A DNA stretch of 64,000 nucleotides from Ornithodoros turicata (Eukaryota > Arthropoda > Arachnida > Ixodida > Argasidae). Below are positions 31,402 through 44,100 of this stretch, piece by piece; position 1 is the stretch's first letter, and each line of letters begins with the position of its first letter. The notes under the pieces are model-generated. The model saw nothing but the letters and a program-made list of their open reading frames with translations, was not told where the DNA came from and did no database searches. The translations under genes were made by a program, and so were the position numbers. The stretch is taken from positions 21,911,511 through 21,975,510 of the forward strand of contig NC_088210.1 of NCBI RefSeq assembly GCF_037126465.1, written 5' to 3'.

Positions 31402-34400
31402 CTATTTGCTTCTGTTCATGAATGTGCTGAACAGAAGAGTCTTGTTCTTCTTGTTCTTCTTTCTTCCACTGCCTCTGGCTTCAGCTAGTGGGGAGGACAG
31501 AGAGGTTTAGGAATGGGAGACGGGCAAAGAAAAACTGATGAATATAATGGAGGGTGCCGTTAATTTCTGATGATGCTGATCCCTATTGCCAAGAGTGGTT
31601 TCAAGGCTAGAGTTCTGACTCCAGGTAAGCAGAATTTGCACTAGGAGCAACAATGAGAACATGAAAATTATGCAAAATCAAGTGTTTTCAAGGACTCTGA
31701 AACACTCCAGGGTTTTTCAGACCTCAAAAATTACATTTTCAAATACCAGGGTGTTCAAGGATTTCAAGGACCAGTGAGAACCACGTTAACACTTATCAGT
31801 TGTTCATGCAATAACATATCCATATAATCTGAAGTTTTCGGGAAATTTTTTTTCTTCTAAATTCGGCAAAAGGGGGGGGGGGGTAAAAATTGAGTAAATA
31901 AACATGTGCTTTCAATCCATATGAATTTGGGTGGGAAAAAACTTACAGTATGCTAAATTTGGAGAGAAATCGGGCTTGGTTACTCAAACTAACTGTACTG
32001 GTTTCGTACAAACAGTGATGCAACTGCATTTGCTGCCAAACAAGTTTGTGTGCATTCCTACAGATGCCTCAGTGAGGGTAATTTGCAGGGTAAAAAATTG
32101 GGGTTTCACCCTAAAGGGGCAACCTTCACTTCGGGGTGCAAATTCGGGGAAGGATCGGGTTTAGACCCTAAAACTTCGGGCTCTACATGTCCATCATTGA
32201 CAACCAACCTGCAGGGGAGGCTGATTTATCCATGTTGTCAAAAGCATCCTGTAGGGCCAAGCTGAAGGACTGGTGGAAGCTCGGCACAGGAACGTGGTCC
32301 TCGGATTCAGAGTCCGGGTGCCCGCTTGAACTGCAACTCTGAGGAGGCCTGGAGGCCCTCCGACCCCGAGCTACGTCAGAGTGTCCATTCGAAATGTTCT
32401 TGCACTGTAGCATCTGCAGCACGTGCAATGTTTTGCTTTGAGAAGGACCACAGATTCATGCTACAAAACGCATTAAATGGAGACTTCAAATGCAACCAAA
32501 TGGATTTCAAGCTTGCGGTATTTCCACAATCATTTACACGAACAGAACACAGTTGTGAAATATCTCGGTTGAGAACAAAGGGGGAATCATAAAAACGATT
32601 TTTGAAAGTTGAGAAAAGCTGGCTCCAAGCAGCCAGCTTCATGGAGAGGTTTATTTCTTTGTTTATTCAGTTAAATGCACTGTGCATTAGTCATACCATT
32701 CCTGCGCTGTTTCCCTGACTCGAGGAAGCCGGTGCATACGTCAAACGACGAAGAAATGAGGTGTGCATTACCAGTAGGGAGTGAGTTTTTCAGGTTAAAT
32801 GGCTTTCGAAGATTCCGGGGGCAAAAATCGGGCACTATTTTTAAATCTGTAATTCGGGGAGAAATCGGGCAATAATTGTGCCTTCGGGTGTTATCGGGTG
32901 TTTTTGTTTCTCCTCATGTATATTGAGTCCTTCCTAATCTCTCTTTTTTTTGTTCTTTTGCGGGATCGTGACCTTCCAGCGGTAATCCCCAAAGGCATAG
33001 ACAGTGTTGACACACATGGGTGTACTGCTGGAAACGTAAGCAACCCGTTCTTACATGTGTTACACATGGCTACCTTTGTTAGTCTTCAGTGGAAACGTCA
33101 CTTGAGGATTTCATAGTGACTGGAATTCGGGGAGAAATCGGGTTTATCCCGAATTGGTCGGGGGTCAGTTCTGGGGAAGGGGGGGGATAGCCGGGCGGGA
33201 ATCGGGTTTAACCCGAAAGAGGCTCTCCCTAATTATCAGTCACGATATCTCCTAGCATGTTTAATGGACACACGAAGAAACATCTGCGACCTCATATCCA
33301 CGTTCCTGTTTCGTTTTGATTTCTTTCTAATTTGAGGCATAATTTGTCACGTGAGGAAGAAACTAAAGCTTATGGCAGGTACACAGTGGATGTTATGCAC
33401 CAACTACGATGTGCAGCCATCTTTTTTTCCTCCGATCATTCCGAAGTCTCCCTTTAAGACTTACGAGGTCTACATGGGGCGTAAAATATGAAGTCATTCA
33501 AAAACCTGGGCAAATGAGACTTTTGGTGGTGTTCCCTCCATGACATCATCATCAGCAGTGTTACTGAGGGCACTTCCAAGACTCTGCCTGTCGTCCAAGT
33601 CGGATGCTGCCAAGTGAAAGGAACGTTTAGGTTTCGAGATCTCTGCAGAGAGGCAGGGAAGAGCGACATTTACCGGAAGGCGATGAAACTGCATTTGCGT
33701 CGTTTCCCGGCAATCCAACGGCTGGAGCGTCTGGTGGAGACCCGTTGTGACTTGGAAACTGGTACGGGCTGTTCAGGTTGAAACGGGCAGCTGGGTCTGG
33801 AGGAAAATATTGCTCTGAATGCACCTGCTTTCTGCATCTTCGTCGAAATGACACACAAAATGTCCGTTAGACACTCACAGCAACCCTGTCGCTTCAGCTC
33901 CTCCTGTACGAGGTAACGATCACGCTTCCTTTCTTCCCTGGCGCGTTTAGAGCGTAGGCGACAGCGTCTCTCTATTTCCTCTGCGAGGATTGAGCAAAAA
34001 AATAAGAGCATTAATTTGCAGAGCCCCAGCAAATGCAGTGCTCGAATACCGGTATCGCAAATTGTTTAGCAATGCTATATTCGAATAGAATTACTTCTTC
34101 ACCCTTCAGTCAAGATTCAAAAAGTCAGAGAGGCTGTCCCAAAAAATCATGCGAAGCTCCCTTTACAGGAACATGCAACCAACCACGAAAGAGTCGTAGC
34201 GACAGTTTGGACGAACAAACTGCCCAAGTATCCTACAGCGACTGACCGTTTTGTTAACAGCTTCTAACAACACATGTTGCATGCATTCAACCTCATTCTG
34301 AATAGTTGGGCTGTTCTTTCCTTCACATTTTCCCTCAGTTGGGCATTCACAGACTGATACAACAAAGCAGTACACGTACGTCTAAAGTGCTGCTGGGTCT

Positions 34401-37400
34401 CTGCAGTGACCAGTGGACTCTCCAGCTTCAACTCAACCACTTTGATCTCACAAGTGAGAGGTACATGGCGCAAGTATCGCAAACGTTGTCGCAGATTCTG
34501 CAGAGGAAAAAAAAAAGTTATTTTGGCTAATAGGAACAATCCAGGGTAGGTGGTGCTGGCTCATGATGGCAAAATGTAGCAAGCACACAAGGACGACGAA
34601 GTAAACAGGACAACTGCAGACTCATAGAAAACAGCTTCTTAAATACAACATAATAAACGAATAAATAAGTACAATTATAATATAAATTAAATTATAATAC
34701 AAATAATTAAATTATAATATAACATAACTAAAATTAAACATAAATAAACATAATAAATTAATAAGTTAAGGCATTGTCAGTGTCCTTGATGCTTGAGTAT
34801 TTAAGAAGCTGTTTTCTACGATTAAACCTCAGTTGAGAGTCTGCAGTTGTCCTGTTTACTTCTTTGTCACTGTCTGCTTGCTGCATTTCACCATCATTTT
34901 AGGCTGAGACAGGTTATATTATACTCAACATACAACAAGCACACTACAAAAGTTTAAAAAGGCAATAAAATTATTGAAGGCAATTTACTGCGTCAATTGA
35001 GGCCCCTTCGATATCCACGATCTCAGCTTCAAAGAGAGGTGGGCACTGTTCCAGAGATCCGTAGTCCCGAACCAGCATCTTCACGTTTAACGCGTGCAGA
35101 AAGATGGCTTGTCCATCCACTGACTGGTAGAAATAGTACGAATCTTTCGGGCCTTGATTAGGGCCAGTTGTACCCTGCGAGAGACACTCTGGCTCTGCCA
35201 ATTCAAGATCCTCGGCACTGATCACAAAGTCAAGTGCCCCTTCACTGCTGCCGCTACTGATGCAACGTTGTCGACTTCCTGGTTCCTCATTCTGCGGGGG
35301 TCCTGGGGAGCAGGGTAAGTATAAACGTGAGTGTAAGTGCGCTTGTAAGTGGCAGTAAGTGAATTGCCGAGAGCTTAAGAAACAAACAAAGTGTTAAGTG
35401 TGCTGGTAGACATTTTATAAACGAGGTGTAAGTATGCTTGTAGACATTTTAGAAACGAAGTGTAAGTATGCTTGTAGACATTTTAGAAACGAAGTGTAAG
35501 TTTGCTTGTAGACATTTTAGAAACGAAGTCTAAGTATGCTTGCAGTCATTTTGACCAACTCAAAGTGGCAGTGTATGTGAACATGGCAGGACCGTGAACA
35601 TGCTCTTAGATGCTGCTGTTAATTCAGTGCACACAAAAATCAAAACCCATATCTGAACAAAAATACATTACCTATTATAACATTTTTTTCTTGATCAAGC
35701 TGCACATCACAGAGCGGTGATGTCTGGAACAACGGGTAATTTTAGCCATGTGCCATCACACAATGCACTGATGCGGCACGAAACACTAATTAACATACTG
35801 GTGAATCGGGAGAGCCAACACTGACATCACTCGTAGACAGTGTGACAAAGTCATTCACAAGGTTGCTGGCCATGACATGGTTCTGCAGCGATTGTCTCCG
35901 TTCACCGAGAGCCTGAAACAGGCCAACACGTGTCATGAAACAGAGTGGTGTGTGCAGCTATTCTGGCACTGCCGCGCCATTTTTAGTTTTCCTCGAAATC
36001 TGCCACAGCTAGACTGCAATGACATGGCCCACATAGCTTCAACAAGGTAATCCAGAAATGATCAACGCAGAACAGACAAAAATAATACTGTGGCAAAGAG
36101 ATTATGAGTAACAGGCTTGGATTTTAACCGACCCCTCAAGCAAGCTACAAGCAGCAGCTCCAAACGTGCTCATGACCAAAGACCGAGACAACCTGCTTTG
36201 CTCACAATGATGATGAGGATGATAATGGTTCTGCCTCAATATTTTAATAAGTACACCACAAATACACAGCAGTACAGCAAGGATGGCAAGGTCAGAGTAA
36301 GCTTACCTGTAGTGCAGCTTCCACAAAACAGGCTTCAGGAGTCTCCCCTTCTTCAGTCAACTGTTGCAGCAACTGCTGCTCTTCGCGATTCAGGATGGCC
36401 TCCACTTGTTCCATGTTGGCCGTCAGCAGCTTCTGGTAGCAAGTCATCGTCTTATCTGCAAAGATGCCACCACTAGGACCACGTCCCCAGCACACAAAAG
36501 AAAAAAAACTGCATGCATCCGTAATGCATACCATCGGACAAGTTGAGAGGCGCAACGATGCCCTTTGTCCAGAGTCTCTGCGGGACCGGGAACATGCAGT
36601 TTCTTTCGCGTCGCATCAAACACATCGTGATCTTGTCACCCCGTCGGTACAAGGTCCTAGCCTCGGTCACGACACTGCAAGACGAACGCAATTCGCAGCA
36701 CGTAGCAAGAAAATACTTCCGTTTCAAAGTACCTCTTCAGGTCATCCCTGTGTATAGCCTCGTAACAGATCGGGCAGCGCCTCCAACTGTGGTCAGTCAG
36801 CGACAAGTAGTGCAGCAAGCAGGGCCAGCAGTAGACGTGGCCACAGCGAGTCATCTTAGCTGCCACGGGCGGGTACAGGCAGATGGGGCAGGTGGCATCC
36901 TCAAATGCGCCAGTGCGCACTTCTTCCACCAGCCCCCAGTCGACGAGGGTGTCCGCGTCGGAACAGTGTTGGCCGTAGCTCCCTCCGTCGCGCACCACGA
37001 ACTGACAGCTAGGTTCCAGAGAGTACACGGTTCAGCAAAAAGACGTCCGCTGCTTATTTCTGCGAGAAACACCTACTTGGCCTGCAAGAACTGTTCCTTG
37101 TTGTACTTGGGAAGGCGACATCTTGTGCGCTGCCCTCCTCTCCCGTCGTAGGAAGTGCGGTAGTAATGGTGGTGATCCGCATTCTCTCTGGGAGCGAACG
37201 TGAAGTTCAGAAGGTGGTTCAGGTTCACTTTCTTGTTCCCCTTTTTGACTGTGTCCACACTTTGGTCTTGGAGGCTTCTTGCTACCTGCACATTTTATGT
37301 GCACCCAAAGCAGTATCAATAATGTGCTTTTCTTTTTTACATAGAATTGGTCTGTGATAACAAGAGGAGAAATTTCTAGCGCTTTGTGCCCATACCCGCA

Positions 37401-40058
37401 CGCGGTGGAGATGTGCGAGACCGCCTTCGGATTGCCACGTGCATGCATGCTGCCTCCACCTGCAACTGGGGGTAGATCTCAAGGAGATCACAGCAGGGAG
37501 ATCTCATCAAACGCAAGAGCTTCAGAGATTAAGTCTGACGAGATGGTGAATGACAGCAGTGAATGTTCTCACTTTCACGTCTTTTTCAGTCATTTTGATA
37601 GACGCTTTATAATTAGGGCCTTGACTTTTCCCGGTTACCATATATTTTTCAGCAACATTTGGAGGGGAGGGTATATTTTGCTTCAATAATTCTGGTGTAA
37701 TCAGGTTGGACTGAACCTGATCCAGCCCAATCCTGGTTGAATCGAGTTGAATCAGGTGCAAATCTTCGGCCTAGTCAGCATAATACACACGACACACCAG
37801 CAGACGCAGAGTACTAATATTCAGTTCATCTAAGAAGCGGCAGGGTCTCTGTTTTGACAGTTTGTAGGAGCATATTTACGCACTTACAACACAATTTCCT
37901 AAGTTCTGTGTTAGCTGTGATGGCTTTGGATCCCCTTGGTCCAGCAGTTTTCAGGGAAATATCGGGTTAAACCCTGCTTTTACCGATTTGAATCGGGGGG
38001 GGGGGTAAATATCGGGCGTAACCAGAGATAACCCTAAAAAGTCAGGCCCTATTTATAATGTAGGCAATAATGACATTTTATTTCCTTCAGAAACTTGCTG
38101 GTTGAAAAACATGAGTTCCGCTGTGACAAAAAACAAGAACAGCACGCAACTTCCGCTGACCTCCTGACAGGTTGAGGATGTGCGGCATGGCACAAAAAAG
38201 CGGAGGCAGCTTTTGCCATCTTGCAGGAAGAGTTTACCCCGCCGCGGTCGTGTTTCTGCGCACATTCTCCGTGTGTGGGTACCTTAAAGCCAGTGTTACA
38301 ATAGCTACAGGAATGTGGCAACAGTGCCATGCGACAGATCACAGATGCACGCCAACATCTACTCCGACTATTTGCAACCCTGAGAAGAAGATGGAGGCAT
38401 GTGTCTGTCTCATGTGCCTGGCAAAAATAACACCATTCAGCACCACTGCGGCAGTCACAACTCGGCAATCCAAGAGGCTACACGCGTTTTGACCACCCAT
38501 TAGATCGTAATAACGACCTATTACAATACTGCAGCAGCAGCACAGTGCAAAAGTGAAAAAATTTAATTTCAACTTAGCTTCGAAATGTTCCAACAGTTGC
38601 GGAAGAACATGTAAAATGCAACTGAAAGCAGCTGAACTGTGGTGGCAACGTTGGCACACAGAAATGACACGTCTGCTGCACAGTGCATGTGTTCCCGCAC
38701 GCATGCTTGCATTTTTTGTTTGCAAATGTTTTTTGTAAATATTTCTTATTTGCAATACGTCACTCACCTCACTCCTGGGATCCTCTGGGTAAGAGGGAGC
38801 GCCCCGTGGCATGGGACGCTTGTCATAGACGCAGCGGGAACGCTGCGGATTTGGCTTGCGAGGGGCATCTTGTTGGCGTCCATTCCCACGCTTCCAAGAA
38901 GAACGCCCTTGTTGCTTCTGTGGAACATCTGCGCCGGCAGAATATGAAGATACTATGCAAATTAAGGTCATTTTATACATTACGAGCGACATGAGTGCCT
39001 ATAACGGCCAGTTAGCACGTGATCATGAAAATAATTAATGCATCGTGAGGAAAAACCCGCACAGGTAAGTCTCTGCAATTTTTCTTGATTTCTCTTTTTC
39101 ACGTTCTTCGGCCCTTTGAGGTTTGTGTTGATTTTGCTGTTTGAGCCTTACGACAATATTTGTTCCAGATAATGTTCCCGCGATAACAAAAATCTGGCAG
39201 ATACAGATAGATAGGGATTTTATTTTTTATCCGTTCGCGATAAGCAACTGCAGTAAAATAAGGCGACTATAATGTCACCAAGACACTTGGAACTCAGTTG
39301 GTTACAATTTGTGCAGAGTAATTGTAACGTAGCCGCTGCTTAATGTGGCCTTTTCCCAAGACTAAGAAAAACATCGGCTTCCAAACATTACACCAAAAAG
39401 GCGATTAATTCGCTCCCCTTCACAATTAGTTCTGCCAGAGACCAGAATCGGGCATGTGATCAGCTGCACTTATTTCATAGGTTACAGATTCCCTCGTCAA
39501 ACACATCGAGTGTCGAACGCAGTTATGTAAGCGAACATAAATACATGAACAGCACGCACAGAGCACAAAGCGGCTCCAGTTTGGCACAGGTTTTGCTATC
39601 ACGTGATCACAACATGACTGCAGAGATACGTAGTTTCCTTCTTTTTTTAACGATCGCGTCAATCTGCGCAGGCATCCTTATTTTCGCAGACGGCAGATTT
39701 AACGCAGGCCCGCGCCGCCGAGGAACTGTATTATGACATCATGACATAAACCCTTCTACATTACAATCGCAACGGTGACGCAACGTCACGAAACAAGGCT
39801 AGACCAATTTAGCAGCTTCACGCCCATCTTCTGGCTGGGCTACTTTTCCCTTGCGAGCGTCCCTGTAAACAAATGCATAATAAGGGAGCTCCCAAACCAT
39901 TACAACAACGTATCCGAAAAGATTCCTTATCAGCGCACGCGTATCCCACAAACTGCGCATTACGAAATGATACTGGGACGCTTACCAGGTTTCACTTTGG
40001 TATCACTGCAGCTCCCTTTATAGGTAGCGGAAGAGCGGCCCGTGTTCTTCTTCTCCAT
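31402..40058 (-). CDS. RNF10: RNF10 RING-finger E3 ubiquitin ligase, complete, 14 exons
   Basis: RNF10 is a RING E3 ligase; in mammals it ubiquitinates 40S ribosomal proteins (uS3/uS5) on stalled ribosomes. Coding exons: 39986-40058 (ATG at 40058), 38768-38928, 37077-37285, 36733-37008, 36532-36674, 36307-36455, 35799-35912, 34989-35291, 34380-34497, 33879-33980, 33674-33814, 33506-33642, 32209-32413 and 31402-31484 (stop TAG). Phases agree at all junctions, for about 735 residues (human 811). Landmarks in order: MEKKNTGRSS; NLNHLLNFTF; FLQAN/CQFVV; the RING; MCLMRRERN; EACFVEAALQ; YYFYQSVDGQ..LHALNVKMLV; RLRYLRHVPLTCEI; a basic helix ERRCRLRSKRAREERKR; SFAQ/MLQ; DHVPVPSFHQSFS; and the conserved tail KNKTLLFSTF. 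The 33879/33814 junction and a 31-bp intron at 33643-33673 are uncertain. Confidence 0.93.
31823..32185. mobile_element. hAT-type MITE (TAGAGCCTGAAG family), copy 1, in last RNF10 intron
   Basis: 363 bp flanked by CATATCCA / CATGTCCA (7 of 8 bases match). Ends are TATAATCTGAAGTTTT and AAAACTTCGGGCTCTA. The internal sequence (AAATCGGG, GGGTTTCACCCTAAA, TTCGGGGTGCAAATTCGGGG) matches the copies at 49226 and 55566. It lies only 23 bp from the exon 32209-32413, so a transcript that fails to splice this intron would stop inside the MITE. Confidence 0.8.
32775..33231. mobile_element. hAT-type MITE in RNF10 intron
   Basis: 457 bp between the direct repeats ATTACCAG (32767-32774) and ATTATCAG (33232-33239), 7 of 8 identical. 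It begins TAGGGAGTGAGTTTT and ends GAGGCTCTCCCTA. The interior repeats ATTCGGGGAGAAATCGGG, linking it to the TAGAGCC/TAGGGCC MITE group in this window. Confidence 0.7.
34561..34901. mobile_element. Hairpin MITE with long inverted ends in RNF10 intron
   Basis: The left end (34561-34646; AGTAAACAGGACAACTGCAG, then AAAACAGCTTCTTAAATAC) and right end (34795-34901; GTATTTAAGAAGCTGTTTTC, then CTGCAGTTGTCCTGTTTACT) are reverse complements over roughly 85 bases. The loop is an ATAATAAAT-rich stretch. The transcript would fold into a long hairpin. Confidence 0.8.
35394..35553. repeat. 34-bp minisatellite, about 4.5 copies
   Basis: The unit GTAAGTATGCTTGTAGACAT + TTTAGAAACGAAGT repeats at 35428, 35462, 35496 and 35530, with a diverged copy before. 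It lies in the RNF10 intron between exons 34989-35291 and 35799-35912. Confidence 0.9.
36733..37008 (-). CDS. RNF10: RNF10 RING-domain exon
   Basis: Encodes CQFVV, then CPICLYPPVAAKMTRCGHVY, CWPCLLHYLSL and CPICYEAIHRDDLK. The C3HC4 zinc ligands are C-x2-C, C-x-H, C-x2-C and C-x2-C, all present, so the ligase should be active. The first base completes an AAC codon begun in the previous exon (FLQA-N), exactly as in the vertebrate protein. The exon ends at a GTACTT donor after DLK and continues with SVVTEAR in the next exon. Confidence 0.95.
37614..38051. mobile_element. hAT-type MITE (TAGGGCC) with perfect 8-bp target duplication
   Basis: 438 bp flanked on both sides by TTTATAAT (37606-37613 and 38052-38059). 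Terminal inverted repeats TAGGGCCTTGACTTTT / AAAAAGTCAGGCCCTA. The interior has the AAATATCGGGTTAAACCCTG and ATCGGG-type sequence of the related MITEs. An 8-bp duplication with TAG-starting ends is typical of the hAT superfamily. It sits in the RNF10 intron 37286-38767. Confidence 0.88.
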
Positions 40059-40571
40059 TGTCGTGTCGTCCAGCATTTACTGAACAGACGACGAAGTTGG
40101 AAACTTCAACGATGTAAAGGCTCACAAAGGTGACTCCGGTTGGAGCGTCGAGATATCCCTGGTTCTTCATGGCGGACACAATTCAGAAGAGCTGCATATT
40201 GAGATATCTAATATAGCTGCTCGTCACCTCTTCAAGACTGCGATGAATTTGAAATGCTACGCAAAGAAATTGAGGTCTAATACAAAAACGGGGAGTTTCT
40301 GCTCCCCAGTCGCCCAAATTGGACGAAATTTAGCAGGAACACCGATTCGAACGACTTTCCCGTCGCAAAATGGCGACGACGGCGGTGGCCCAATGTTGCC
40401 AGGCGATGATAAGTTTGCGTTTGGACGAGGATTCCGATTGGATTCACGTGTGAAAATGCTGCAGGTGCACGTGAGCACTGCACAAGGAGCGCAAGGTAAC
40501 GTTTACCTTGTCACGTGAGACTTTTTTATGTTTTACCACAGATGCGGAACATTTGATGTACGGGGGCAGAC
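40059..40571. promoter_or_regulatory. RNF10: Probable RNF10 promoter region
   Basis: Sequence upstream of the RNF10 start codon. It is richer in CpG than the neighbouring introns, and the plus-strand frames in it have no family resemblance. No TATA box or clear initiator was identified; the assignment is by position only. Confidence 0.35.
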
Positions 40572-40722
40572 CAGGGGCGGATCTAGGACTTTCCCGAGGG
40601 GGGGTCCGCTGTGGACAAGTGCCACGTGCATGCTGGGATTGGTCCATTGAACCCTATGTTCAATTCTGGAATTGAGGGGGTCCGAACCCCTGGACCACCA
40701 CCACCCCCTAGATCCACGCCTG
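40572..40722. mobile_element. hAT-type MITE (CAGGGGCGGATC) with perfect 8-bp target duplication
   Basis: 151 bp, ends CAGGGGCGGATCTAGG / CCTAGATCCACGCCTG, flanked by GGGCAGAC on both sides (40564-40571 and 40723-40730). The CAGGGGCGGAT terminus is widespread among animal hAT MITEs. Confidence 0.88.
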
Positions 40723-41017
40723 GGGCAGACCGGCAGACCCATGGGCGTGCATGGACGTACTGGCCAGAAGGACAGGCGCTGCCCCCCCCCCCCCCCCCCC
40801 ATAGAGCACCATGATCACTCTGCAAATTAGCCTTTTTGCACACAGGTCGTCATGATTTATACCCAGATGTCGGCATAATTTTCTGAACTTTCCGCCGGAT
40901 CCGCTGGTTGTCCCGTATACCCTTTCCTGGAAATCATAATGTTCTGTTGACATGTGGGCTTCTTAGTATTTTCTGGGTGAAACCGGACATTTCACGAGTG
41001 GGGTCGAGTGACCAACT

Positions 41018-41127
41018 CAGTGGCGTAGCCACGGAGGGAGGGTGGGGGAGGGACAGAGAGGGGGGTTGGTTTCCGTACCCCCCCCCCTCCTCTTACCTTG
41101 GAGGTCTGGCTAAGTCACTACCCACTA
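41018..41127. mobile_element. Probable short MITE (CAGTGGCGTAGCC ends)
   Basis: Starts CAGTGGCGTAGCCACGGAGG and ends TGGCTAAGTCACTA, which is inverted relative to AGTGGCGTAGCCA apart from two bases. The interior is G/C-homopolymer rich. Target duplication is unclear. Confidence 0.5.
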
Positions 41128-44100
41128 CAGGGGAGCATTAAATTATTTGAACATTCAACACAATCCTGATCGCTACTAAACGTGGCGTAATCCTTAGGAG
41201 TCCCTTAAGGTCCCTCGACTCACAACCCCCCCCCCCCCTTTTAGCATCCAGCAAGATGTGGCGGCATGACGCTCAGGACAGGGATTAGCCATCCTGGGCA
41301 GGCTTCATAGGAAAACCGAGGAAAACACCCAGACAGTACAGCTTGCCGGAAGTGACTCTCGGGTCACCTTACAGACTCTGATTACAGAGCAGATATTCCA
41401 GGACTGCAAAGTGGCAAAAAATTTTCTTCTTTACTGGCACCACAAAACATCAAAAGGCAGCTTTTATGCATCCCAAGCAGTCTTCTCCTGTGGTCAGCTA
41501 TATGGTACAAGCTAGGACTCATATTTAACATACCTTAGCCCAACTTGGCTACCAAAATGTTTGGTACTTGTATTTCATGCACCCGACTTTGGCAGCACTC
41601 AGCACGCCATCTACTAACGAAGACCGAGGTGCGGTTCTCTTCCCATAATCTGTGTAATTCCCTTTTTCATTTTCAATTTTCAATTCTCTTCTCCTACTTG
41701 CCTCACCATTAAAACTTTTTTCTATCTCTCTCTCTTGGCACGTACGGCCAAATGTCTTACTACGTTCTTTGCTTTCCTGCATGTAAGATTCATGCAAATG
41801 TAAATCCGTATTGACTAATTTTATTAACAAGCCTTTATTATGTCACAGTACAAAGGCCTGAGGTAACATGTGCAAACTACTTTAAACTTTGCATATGATG
41901 ATACAAATACATATATTTAACATGACTCAACATTCATGCAGCACCTTCTAGTACATACACACACCCTCTGAGATAGTGTTCACATAACTACCACTCGACT
42001 TTCACGTCTCAAGGTGTATCATGTTCTTGCTTATCCTATGTGTGTACTTCTCAACGGCTGCATGTTATCCCACTTTGGTGTCAACTTAGTTGCTTTGTAA
42101 CAGCGACATTTCAAAACCAGCACAACAATGGTGGTGTGTTACGGACACAGTGGTTTGTAAGCAAAACAAACCGTGCTAGCCACAATCCAGCTCAAAGAGT
42201 ACAAAAATTCACAATTCTATGGCATAACTCTTTTTTTTATAAAGGTTATCAAAGTATCCTGGATGAAAAATATGCTCTTCAACTTTCAGCTCTCCTGTAT
42301 GGAGCAGGCATACCAGTTAGAAAAAGTTCTGTGCACCCAATTGGAACAACATTTTTGCGACAGGTTTGAACGTCCACTCTTCCAATACTTGCAGTCGGAT
42401 ATGTGATAACATGGCAGCATATACTTTATCTACGATGTCCTAGGTAGTGTTATTCTTTGAAATGCACAATACATGTTGTTCCACAAAATTGTAATACACG
42501 CTAGCATTAAATATCTCGTGCAATGTCAAGCAGTTTGCTGTCCGTACAGCAAAAACCATCCTGAACACAGCAGTAGACTTCTTGTCACCGCTCAGTCAGC
42601 TAACTTATAGTATAGTATATGCACATTCAAGTGTCGTCAGCACTGATACTGAGCAAGAAGCAGTTACATGCATAATACAAGAATAAAAATGTCACTTAAA
42701 TTAAATCAATAGCATTCTCAAGTGGTACTACAGGGTGTACAGTGATTAAAGGAGCTTATAATAAATTATAGCATCATAATTTCAAACATCAAATGTTCGA
42801 AAATATTTTTTTAAATATCCTCGGCGCCACTTCAGACGAGTTTCACTAGTAGTGTTCCATTCTGGAATTCAGCTGTAATGTATTATTATAGGCTCTTTCT
42901 AACTTTGGCATGCTTTGGCAGTTTATGCTATATATAAAGTTACGGCAACTTCTGCAGCCAAAAAGTACAGCTACATGCACTTCAATACATTCTCAGATAC
43001 TTAAGCGGCAATACATTATAATAATTCCTGCAAAAGTTACATTTCACAGAAACATATTTCTCTTGTAGTACTTTGCTACTGGATCTGGTGTTGACATCAC
43101 TTTTGGTCCTCCCTGCCATGTATAATGTCATGTATATTGCTACATGAATGCATTCAATACAAATTTACACCTTACTAAAGGTGCAGACGAAGTGACAATG
43201 CCAGTGGAGGCGTACCACCCTTACAATCCCACCTTCCTCGCTGCCTCGTCAGAGTATTTCTCCGGAAGCTGGGTGACTATGTGCGAAGTGCCTATCTCCC
43301 ACCTTCAATAAGTTTTTTGTTTTTTTTCATTTAGTTACCTGAAGAGTCTCAGAAGAGGCATTACATAAATTATAGCAGCATTTGATGCAGTAGCCAAACA
43401 TAAATAACGAGCCAATCAAACACTACACGAGAAATACGAGTGACGGTCCCACCAGCTATCTGTTGACAACGATAACATAGAGAAAAAAATAAGTACTGGC
43501 GGGAGTGATTTTTGTAATTTCTGATTCACGGCAGACTGCTGCATTCCCTGATGCCTCAGTCAGTAATTTCAAATGTCTAAGACATTCTTCTAGGTGGGTA
43601 CTAGATTTACCAACTTGGCCTTCATGCAGCCAATCCGTCTGACACAATGTATTTCAGCGACATGTCAAACTACGAAAGATATCCAAAAAATGACAGCATA
43701 ATGCAGTGCGGTCCTACACTGACAGCCATGCTGAGCATGCTTTCTGAATTCCCAATGGTGCAATATAACATTCTGCTGGTTAATTTGGATTGAGAGTATA
43801 CCCCTTTCCTTAAGTGTGTGAACAAAAGGTTTTCGAAAATGATGTTGATGGAATCTGCTATGCATTTCAAATCCGCTGTACCAAATTCTCATCGTGTTTC
43901 AATCATCTTTGGTAAGGAGCACACAATGGACTGTGGAATCATCATCATGTGGCACAGTACAGTTGCTGAGAAAATGAGATGTGAAATGGAAGCAGCCTCA
44001 CAATACCAGTTGCCATTCTTTAACTAAAAGCCAATGTTAAATTTCCTCATGTGGAGATTATTTCACTTAGCAGGTTTTGAATAGGCATCATCAAAATGAA

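Noticed and set aside
38339..38992. 217-codon minus-strand frame
   Set aside because: Only its first part (the RNF10 exon 38768-38928, in another frame) is coding; the rest is intron.
40243..40518. Plus-strand gene divergent from RNF10
   Set aside because: The 91-codon frame has no recognisable domain, no supported splice structure and overlaps the probable promoter.
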